NCBI GenBank assembly: GCA_019637685.1
Contig: JAHBVF010000013.1
Location: forward strand, 79,320 to 143,319
Length of the DNA: 64,000 nucleotides
Source: Caldilineaceae bacterium
GTDB taxonomy: Bacteria > Chloroflexota > Anaerolineae > Caldilineales > Caldilineaceae
Direction: 5' to 3'
Shown here: piece after piece, positions 8,876 through 16,200 of the stretch
Numbering within the stretch: position 1 is the stretch's first letter
How the letters are laid out: every line of letters starts with the position of its first letter
Translations under genes and position numbers: made by a program
Notes under the pieces: generated by a model
What the model saw: only the letters and a program-made list of their open reading frames with translations
The model's database searches: none
Told to the model about the DNA's origin: nothing

Positions 8876-10381
8876 ATGCCCAATCAACTCTTCTGGGGAG
8901 ACCTGCACTCCCACTGCTCCATCAGTTATGGCTATGGCAGCCTGGAGCGGGCCTTTGCCCTGAGCAGCCAGCAATTGGATTTTGTCTCTGTGGTGGGCCA
9001 CGCCACCTGGCACGATATGCCCACAGATCGGGGCCAGTACGCGTATATCATCGACTATCACAGCGAGGGTTTTCGGCGACTGGCCCAAGCCTGGCCGGAT
9101 GTCCAGCGCTTGACCGCGGCCGCCAACGATCCCGGCCGCTTTGTGGCCCTTCTCGCCTACGAATGGCATAGCCGGGCCTATGGCGATCACAACATTTACT
9201 ATCTGGACGACGACGGGCTGATTGTGGAACGGGACGATCTGGACCAGTTGCAGGCGGCCCTGGCTGGCAAAGAGACGCTGATCATTCCCCATCACATCGG
9301 CTATGGCAAGGGCTATCGGGGCATCAATTGGGAGACCTTTGACGAGCGACGTTCGCCTGTCATAGAGATTATTTCCGGCCACGGCGGCTCGGAACGGGAC
9401 GGCGGCCCCTACCCCATCTATCACACAATGGGGCCGCGCAGCTATCAGGGCACAGTTGCCTATGGGCTGGAGGCGGGCAAACGGTTTGGCTTTGTGGGGG
9501 GCACAGACCACCACGGCGGCTATCCGGGCCACTACGGGGAAGGACGCACAGCCATCTATGCGCCGGAGCTGAGCAGGCGGGCGCTCTTTGACGCTATCCG
9601 TGCCCGCCGCTGCTATGCGGTAACTGGCGACAAAATCGCGGTGGACTTTCAGGTCAACGGCGAGCCAATGGGCGCAGAAATCCACGGCGCGGGCCAACGG
9701 GAAATTCGTGTCGCCCTGCGGGGTTGTGACGCGCTGGATCGGGTGGAGATTGTGAAAAATGGACGGCCCTGGCAACGGGTGTTTGGGCCGCCGCCCATTG
9801 CGCCGACGAATCTGCCCGACCCGGTGACAGCCAAAATCCGCTTGGAATGGGGGTGGGCGGAGCAGCCAGAACCAACGCGCTGGGAATGCGACGCGCGGCT
9901 GGCGGGAGGACGGATACTTTCTGTTGAGCCGTGCTTCAGCGGTGATCCCGCGCTCGCGCCCCAGGAGGAATGGAAAGGGCTGGCGGGCGATTCGTCTCCC
10001 CACGCCATCACCGGCCAGGACGGGTCCCGGGTGGAGTGGTTCAGCCACAGCCGCAAGAATTCTCATCCTTATCTGCGGGGGACAAACAGTCTGATATTGG
10101 AAGTGCAAGGGCCAAAATCAGCCCGTCTGGAACTAAATGTCAACGGACAGCATTTTTCCCACAGCCTGGAAGAACTGCTCGTCGGCTCAATCAGTCACTA
10201 TTTGCGCGGGTGGCTCTCGGAGGCGATTCTCGTCCATCGGGCCGTGCCAGTGCAGCAGTACGCGCTGACGCTGGAGTTCGCTGATGCAGTGCAGGAGCGG
10301 GAGACGGATTACTATTACGTGCGAGTGGCCCAGGAGAACAATCAGTGGGCATGGGGGAGTCCGGTATGGGTGAACAGCTAG
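8876..10381 (+). CDS. PHP-superfamily metal-dependent hydrolase, DUF3604-like
   Basis: Predicted metal-dependent phosphoesterase-like enzyme, 501 residues. It opens MPNQLFWGDLHSHCSISYG, where D-L-H-S-H is the first PHP metal-binding motif. Further His/Asp-rich motifs are VVGHATWHD, LIIPHHIGYGKG and FVGGTDHHGGYPG. ARRCYAVTGDKIAVDFQVNG is characteristic of the DUF3604 group. The C-terminal 170 residues look beta-rich (VEIVKNGRPWQRV). The frame is open from 8708, but those residues overlap the promoter region and are unlike the family, so the ATG at 8876 is used; AGGAAAAACGAG lies upstream. There is no signal peptide, so it should be cytoplasmic. Substrate unknown. Its end overlaps the next gene by 16 bases. 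Confidence 0.8.
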   Translation: MPNQLFWGDLHSHCSISYGYGSLERAFALSSQQLDFVSVVGHATWHDMPTDRGQYAYIIDYHSEGFRRLAQAWPDVQRLTAAANDPGRFVALLAYEWHSRAYGDHNIYYLDDDGLIVERDDLDQLQAALAGKETLIIPHHIGYGKGYRGINWETFDERRSPVIEIISGHGGSERDGGPYPIYHTMGPRSYQGTVAYGLEAGKRFGFVGGTDHHGGYPGHYGEGRTAIYAPELSRRALFDAIRARRCYAVTGDKIAVDFQVNGEPMGAEIHGAGQREIRVALRGCDALDRVEIVKNGRPWQRVFGPPPIAPTNLPDPVTAKIRLEWGWAEQPEPTRWECDARLAGGRILSVEPCFSGDPALAPQEEWKGLAGDSSPHAITGQDGSRVEWFSHSRKNSHPYLRGTNSLILEVQGPKSARLELNVNGQHFSHSLEELLVGSISHYLRGWLSEAILVHRAVPVQQYALTLEFADAVQERETDYYYVRVAQENNQWAWGSPVWVNS

Positions 10382-11520
10382 AGGAACCAGTTATACGATT
10401 GCGTATGCCAGGCGATCACACGCCAGAAGAGACATTTGATGACTTTTGGCGTAGCGCAGTCCGCGCCTGCAAGGAAATTGAGCAGTTCAAGCCGGAAATT
10501 GTCATCGGACTGGCCCATGCGGGCTGGGCACCTGTTGTGGCGACCCGCGCGGTATGGGAGGAAGTATCTGACATACCTTTCCCGCCTACCTTGCGGACAA
10601 ATTTAGGGCGAGAAAAATTGGATCCTTACTGGGATTCATCCAAAGATCGCTATCATTTCCACGGAACCTACTCATCGCCCAAAGAAGTGGCTGACTTCCT
10701 GCTCTGGTTGGACAGCCAATTGGATTTACAGGAGCAGTTGGCACGACAAATTGTCGCGACATTAGGGAACTCCTCTCCACCCAATCGGATATTGGTTCTG
10801 GATGAAATGATTGCGCAGGGAAATACCTGGCTGCTGGTTTTGGGCCTGCTGGATCGACTCTACCCAGACGCGGATGTACGCTTTCTGGATGGGCCTTACT
10901 TCGATTGGCGAAATATATTGAGCAAGCATTGGCTGGAGGAAAACCATCCAGAGGTACTTGTGGAGTTATTGGATATGCAGGAGGAGAATACAAAAGAGGA
11001 CCCCAGGGAAACCTGGAGTTTTCATGCCTATGAAATCGCGCCAGGCACAGAGGATATCGATCCTCGCCTCCTGGACTGGCGAACAGTAATGGCTGAGTCC
11101 TCAGCCATCAAAGCATTATCCAAACATTTGCCAGCCGAGGAATGGCTGAAAATGTCTGCCTGGATTTACAATCAACTGCGGTTCGAGATGCGGCATAGGG
11201 TTGTCGAACATCCGCAGCCCGACACTTTACTCCTGCCAGAGTCTCCACATCAATGGCCGGAGGATGAGATCGATCCCAGACATTGGGAAGTAAATCGGTT
11301 TCATCGCTATCTTATCGCCAAGCACGCGTTGCGCCACCAGCAAATCACAGTCAAAACAGCAGCACTTCTATGCGGCATTCGTGAAGAACTGGCCGCATAT
11401 ATATTGAATGAGTGGGCATCAACAGAGCGCTATTGGGGTGTAGGGACAGAGAATCTGAAAATGTACAGCACCCGTCGTGGCCCAGTTTACGCGTTTCGAG
11501 AACCGGACGAGGAAGAGTAG
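10366..11520 (+). CDS. PRTase-domain-like protein of unknown function
   Basis: Protein of 384 residues. Residues about 25-170 look like a type I phosphoribosyltransferase fold: PEIVIGLAHAGWAPVVATRAV resembles the first core strand and helix, and RILVLDEMIAQGNTWLLVL resembles the PRPP-binding loop (two acidic or hydrophobic residues, then G-x-T). The remaining 200 residues are not recognised; the end (HALRHQQITVKTAALLCGI) may be helical. The start at 10366 is chosen because GGGGGAG lies six bases upstream; the frame continues to 10345. Base composition is visibly more AT-rich than both neighbours, suggesting a separate origin. The 16-base overlap suggests co-transcription with the PHP-type gene. 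Confidence 0.65.
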   Translation: MGEQLEEPVIRLRMPGDHTPEETFDDFWRSAVRACKEIEQFKPEIVIGLAHAGWAPVVATRAVWEEVSDIPFPPTLRTNLGREKLDPYWDSSKDRYHFHGTYSSPKEVADFLLWLDSQLDLQEQLARQIVATLGNSSPPNRILVLDEMIAQGNTWLLVLGLLDRLYPDADVRFLDGPYFDWRNILSKHWLEENHPEVLVELLDMQEENTKEDPRETWSFHAYEIAPGTEDIDPRLLDWRTVMAESSAIKALSKHLPAEEWLKMSAWIYNQLRFEMRHRVVEHPQPDTLLLPESPHQWPEDEIDPRHWEVNRFHRYLIAKHALRHQQITVKTAALLCGIREELAAYILNEWASTERYWGVGTENLKMYSTRRGPVYAFREPDEEE

Positions 11521-11570
11521 CCCTATTTTTGGCTGCTATCTGTCCGAGAAAATTGTCTGGGAGGCACACA

Positions 11571-12329
11571 ATGCAATTGCAAGGCAAAACAGCCATTATC
11601 ACCGGTGGGGCCAGCGGCTTTGGCGCGGGGATTGCCCAGCGTTTTGCCGCGGAAGGGGCGCAGGTGATTGTGGCCGACATCAACGGGCCGGGCGCAGAAG
11701 CCCAGGCCGCGGCAATCCAGGCCGGGGGCGGCCTTGCCCATCCCGTGCAGGTGGATGTGAGCAACAACGATTCCATGGCGGCGCTGGTGGAGCAGACCCT
11801 CGGCATCTGCGGACGCATCGATATCTGTGTCAACAACGCGGGGACCACCCACAAAAATGGGCCGCTGCTCAGCGTAGACGAAGCCACCTTCGACCGGGTC
11901 TACGCGGTGAATGTCAAGAGTATTTACCTGAGCGCGATGCACATTGTGCCCGTTTTCCGTCAACAGGGGGGCGGCGTCTTTCTCAACATCGCCTCCACCG
12001 CGGGTCTCCGGCCCCGGCCCGGTCTCGTCTGGTATGCGGGGACCAAAGGGGCAGTCATCACCCTGACAAAAGCGTTGGCTGTCGATCTGGCAGGCGAAAA
12101 GATTCGGGTCAACGCCATCAATCCCGTGGCCGGGGACACCCCTCTGCTGGCCCAGTTTTTGCCTGGCGAGGACACGCCGGAAATCCGCCAAAAGTTCATC
12201 GATACCATTCCCCTGGGCCGCTTGAGCCGACCGGACGACATCGCCAAAGCCGCGCTCTTTCTCGTTTCGGACGAATCCTCGTTTATCACCGGCGTCTGCA
12301 TGGAAGTGGATGGCGGGCGCTGTATTTGA
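11571..12329 (+). CDS. Short-chain dehydrogenase/reductase (SDR)
   Basis: Classical SDR of 252 residues, an NAD(P)-dependent alcohol or sugar dehydrogenase. Visible motifs are the cofactor loop TGGASGFGAGIA (T-G-x3-G-x-G), NNAGTT, the catalytic Ser in NIASTAGLRP, and Tyr/Lys in YAGTKGA. The Asp in VIVADINGPG at the end of strand 2 favours NAD. The C-terminus ending in ITGVCMEVDGGRCI is typical of the FabG/glucose-dehydrogenase-like group. The ATG at 11571 has GGGAGG six bases upstream; the longer frame from 11412 lies inside the preceding gene. It is followed by a phosphodiesterase 42 bases downstream and may share its transcript. Confidence 0.93.
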   Translation: MQLQGKTAIITGGASGFGAGIAQRFAAEGAQVIVADINGPGAEAQAAAIQAGGGLAHPVQVDVSNNDSMAALVEQTLGICGRIDICVNNAGTTHKNGPLLSVDEATFDRVYAVNVKSIYLSAMHIVPVFRQQGGGVFLNIASTAGLRPRPGLVWYAGTKGAVITLTKALAVDLAGEKIRVNAINPVAGDTPLLAQFLPGEDTPEIRQKFIDTIPLGRLSRPDDIAKAALFLVSDESSFITGVCMEVDGGRCI

Positions 12330-12371
12330 GTTGCAACCACAAATCCGTAAAATCACAAAGGAAGAAATCAA

Positions 12372-13157
12372 ATGTCGAAAGCTGTGTTGGTTATGATTGA
12401 TGGTCTGCGCCCGGATGCGATTGCCGCCGCGGGCTGCACGACTCTGGCTGGGCTTCAAAAACAGGGGGCGTCCACGCTGACAGCCCGCTCGGTCATGCCG
12501 TCGGTGACGCTGCCCTGCCATATGTCCATTTTTCACAGCGTGCCCCCCACCCGCCACGGCGTCGTCACCAACGACTGGATGCCCATGGCCCGGCCCGTGC
12601 CCGGCCTGATCGAACAGGCCAAAAACGAGGGGCTGCACACGGCCTTTTTCTACAATTGGGAGCAACTGCGCAATCTGAGTCTGCCCGGCAGTCTGACATT
12701 CTCCTATTTTCGCAAGACGGTGCGCATCTTCCCCCACGGCGATAACACAACTATCGATGTGGCTCTGGACTACATTCCCGCGGAGAAGCCTGATTTTGCC
12801 TTCGTCTATCTGGGCACAACCGACGAGATGGGCCACGTCGCGGGCTGGATGGCGGATGGCTATTTGGAGCAGGTGGCCTATGTGGACGGCCAGTTGGGGC
12901 GGCTGTTGGCGGGGCTGCCAGAGGAGTATTCGGTGCTGGTGCAGGCGGATCACGGCGGCCACGACCGCAGCCACGGCACGGACATGGACGAAGATATGAC
13001 GATTCCGTGGATGATCGCGGGGCCGGGCATCCGCCAGGGCCATACAATCGCCGGTCCGGTCTCCCTGCTGGACACCGCGCCTACCCTGGCCCGCATTCTG
13101 GGCGTGCCTGTACACGAGGATTGGGAAGGACGCTGCATAGACGAGGTTTTTGTGTAG
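12372..13157 (+). CDS. Alkaline-phosphatase-superfamily phosphodiesterase
   Basis: Type I phosphodiesterase/nucleotide pyrophosphatase-like enzyme of 261 residues, shorter than most of the family (about 400). Metal and catalytic residues can be assigned: Asp in VMIDGLRPD, nucleophile Thr in PSVTLPCHMS, Asp/His in TTDEMGHVAG, Asp-His in QADHGGHDRSHG and the final His in the same stretch. There is no signal peptide, so a cytoplasmic location is likely. AGGAAG lies upstream of the ATG. It may be co-transcribed with the SDR gene. Substrate unknown; phosphonate or nucleotide diesters are possibilities from the family. Confidence 0.85.
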   Translation: MSKAVLVMIDGLRPDAIAAAGCTTLAGLQKQGASTLTARSVMPSVTLPCHMSIFHSVPPTRHGVVTNDWMPMARPVPGLIEQAKNEGLHTAFFYNWEQLRNLSLPGSLTFSYFRKTVRIFPHGDNTTIDVALDYIPAEKPDFAFVYLGTTDEMGHVAGWMADGYLEQVAYVDGQLGRLLAGLPEEYSVLVQADHGGHDRSHGTDMDEDMTIPWMIAGPGIRQGHTIAGPVSLLDTAPTLARILGVPVHEDWEGRCIDEVFV

Positions 13158-13202
13158 AGGCAAAAACTTCGCAAAAAGTGTATTGGTCAGAATGATGGTG
13201 AA

Positions 13203-13233
13203 CCGCTCGCTTCCTGCAATGGGAAGCGGGCGG
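13203..13233 (+). terminator. Rho-independent terminator after the phosphodiesterase gene
   Basis: CCGCTCGCTTCC (13203-13214) pairs with GGAAGCGGGCGG (13222-13233), 12 base pairs with one G-U, followed by TCTTT. It separates the phosphodiesterase gene from the convergent regulator gene. Confidence 0.7.
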
Positions 13234-13261
13234 TCTTTGCAGTTCACGCAGGCTTGGATGC

Positions 13262-16200
13262 TTAGGCTGCTTCATCCAACCCGGCGCGGGCGAGACGGAT
13301 AGCCTCTTCTATGGGCAAGAGCCGCCCCCGATCTTCCGCCGCCTGGAAATCGGATGGCGAGATTCCCGGGCGCAGAGAGGCCAAGGCCTTCTCCGCCTTC
13401 TGCTTCGTCTCCCACTCCGCGTTGGGATGACCCACGACCAGCGCCAGCCATTCCACGGCCCGTGTCACATCCCCCGCAGCCGCCCGCAGTTGAGCCACGC
13501 CCTGCAGTACATCCGCGAGAATCCCGTTCATTCCCTGCTCGGCGGCAATATCCAATGCCCGGCGGTAGTAGTCTGCGGCTTCCGGCTTGCCCTGCGCTGC
13601 CGTCGTGTGACCCATCTGGCACAGGACGAGAGCTTCGACAAAGAGAAATTTAATGGACTCGGCAATTGCCAGCGCTTCGGCCAGGGCTGATTCTGATGCT
13701 TCATAACGCCCCTCGTCGTATTCCAGCCGGGCCAACTCGTGCAGGCGGGCGGCGATGCGCTGCTCAAAGCCGGTTGAACGGACCGTATCGACTTCCCATT
13801 CGATCTGCTGGCGGGCCGCTTCCATTTGACCCTGCAAGCGCAAGACTGTCCCTTGTGAGTATTGAAAATCATGGGTGGCTCGCCATAGCTGACCCTGGGC
13901 TTCGTAAGCGGCTCGCGATCGTTGGAAATGAGCGGCGGCTTCCTCCAGTGCACCAAGTGCTACCGATGCCTCGCCCAAATTTCTCTCGACACTGGCTACC
14001 CCACCCATTGATGCAAAACAGCGCGTAAAGGGATCGTCGCCTGCCTCTCTGCTCTTTTCCCATATCTGATACATTTCCGCGTATCTGCCCTGCATGTGGT
14101 AGACAGTACCACGAAATACAATTGGGTAGGATGGCAATTGGGCCTGACGCCACGCTTCGGCCACTTTGCCAAACGTTTCATCTGCCAAACGGACTTTGCC
14201 TTCCCCGGTGCGCAACAGAGCGAAGCGAAAGTAGGTTTTGCCCTGTTCGAAAAAGTTCCCAGTCTCCTGGAAGATGTCAATGGCTTTTTCCATCCAGTTC
14301 GCGCCCTCTTCACCCCGTCCTACCGTTGCTATCTGCGTGCCAATCGCACCGCTCAAGCGGGCGAGTTCTTCCCGATTATCGGCTTTCGATTCGAGCAGTA
14401 GAGTACGGGTTTCGAGCAACCGCTGCAGATAGGCTTGCGGCTGGTTGTGGGAGTTTTCCAGTTCAACCTGCTGCCGAAAACGCAAAACACCGAGCAGGCC
14501 GGGGCGGTCATCCAATTCTCCGACATTTTTCTCCACGGCAACAATGGCCTGGGCAAAGAGTTGCCAGCCGCTCTCACGTGCATTTGTCAGATTGCAATAG
14601 AGAGGCAATAGCGTCGCCACTTCCCGAAGCAGGGAAAAATGGCCGCGTTCACACGACCAGCGCCACCCGGCGAAAAGGTTCTCCCGCTCTGGAATCAGTT
14701 CATCCAACGCCGGTTGCACTTGCCGCCATTGCAACGCCTCCTGGCGTTCTGATAGATAGTCAAAAAAATAACCCGCGTGTTTGTCGCGAACAATTATCGC
14801 TGATTCTCTTTCCCCCAACTGCTCCGCCGCGAACTGGCGCAGAAGCTCGTGGATGTCATAGCGTCCGCTGGCCGAATGGCGCAGGAGCGAGTGATCCACC
14901 AGCGCGGAGAGGAGGAGCAGGCGCACTTCCGCCACAGCCTCTGCGGCCTGACGGGTGAAACCGCCCTGAAAGACCGACAGCCGGGCCAGCCCCCGCTGCT
15001 CCTCCGCGGTGAGCAGCCCCCAGGAGCGCTCGAAGACAGCCCGCATACTCCTGTGCTGCTCCGGCACATTGCGCAGGGACGTGCGCAAAAAATCCACATC
15101 CCGCCGAATCTCGGCAGCGATCTCCCCACAATTCATCGCCCGCAGCCAGGACGCGGCCAGCTCGATCCCCAAGGGCATCCCCTCCACTGCCTGGCAAATG
15201 GCGGCCGCAGCCTCGGCCTCGGCTTCTGCGTCAAAATCCGGCTGCACCTGCCCCGCCCGTTCGCCAAAGAGACGAATGGCCTCATTTGGCCCGGCGAAGA
15301 GTGCGGCTGTGTCGTCTGTGACAACCGCTTCCATCCCCAGCCCTGCCAACGGGAAAGTCCACTCCTCCCGCAGATTCAGCCGTACGCGGGAGGTCACCAA
15401 CATTTTTGTTTCAGGCGCGGCCTGGACAATCTCGGCCAGCACATCGGCGGCGTCCACCAATTGCTCGAAGTTATCCAGCACCAGCAGCAGACGGCGACGG
15501 GCCAGAAAACGCAGTACAGCTTCCTTGGCGCCACCCGCGCCCATGGGCGCGGCCAGCAGTTGCACCAGCGCGGCCAGCATCTGGCTGGCTTCGCTCACAC
15601 CCACCAGCGGCTGAAACCAGACGCCGTCGGGGAAGTCACCCGCCAGCCGTCGGGCCGCTTCAATGGCAAAGCGCGTCTTGCCCATCCCCCCCGGCGCAAC
15701 GACCGTCGCCAGCCGCGCGTCCGGCCGGGAGAGGAGCGCGGCCAGTTCGGAGAGTTCGTTTTCGCGGCCGATGAAGGAGGTGGCGGGGGTGGGCAGGTGA
15801 AGGGATGACAAGATGACAGGATGACCCTTCGCTGACTGTCTGTCATCTTGTCCTCCTGTCATCTTGTCATCAATGACGGCGCGGGCCTGGCGGATGGCTT
15901 CTGTCAGGGACGGGAGCGGCGTGTGGGATTCCGGCCGCGGCAGCTCGGTCAGCAGACGTTCGGCCCGGCGTTTGGTCTCCCATTCGCTGGCTTCATGGGT
16001 ATGGGCGAAGTGGAGGAGTGCCGCGGCCTGCTGGGTGTCACCCCGCAGGTGGGCGAGTTGGGCCACGCCGGTCAGCGCGTCGCAGGCGATGCGGTCGATG
16101 CCTTCGGCGTCGGCGATCTTCAGTGCCTCGGCGTAGGCGGACCGGGCTGCGTCGGTCTGTTGCAGCGCCAGCCGGGAGTGGCCCTGGGCGGTGAGTGCCA

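Noticed and set aside
11523..13247. A 574-codon minus-strand frame opposite the SDR and phosphodiesterase genes
   Set aside because: Both plus-strand genes have complete active-site motifs; the opposite frame has none.
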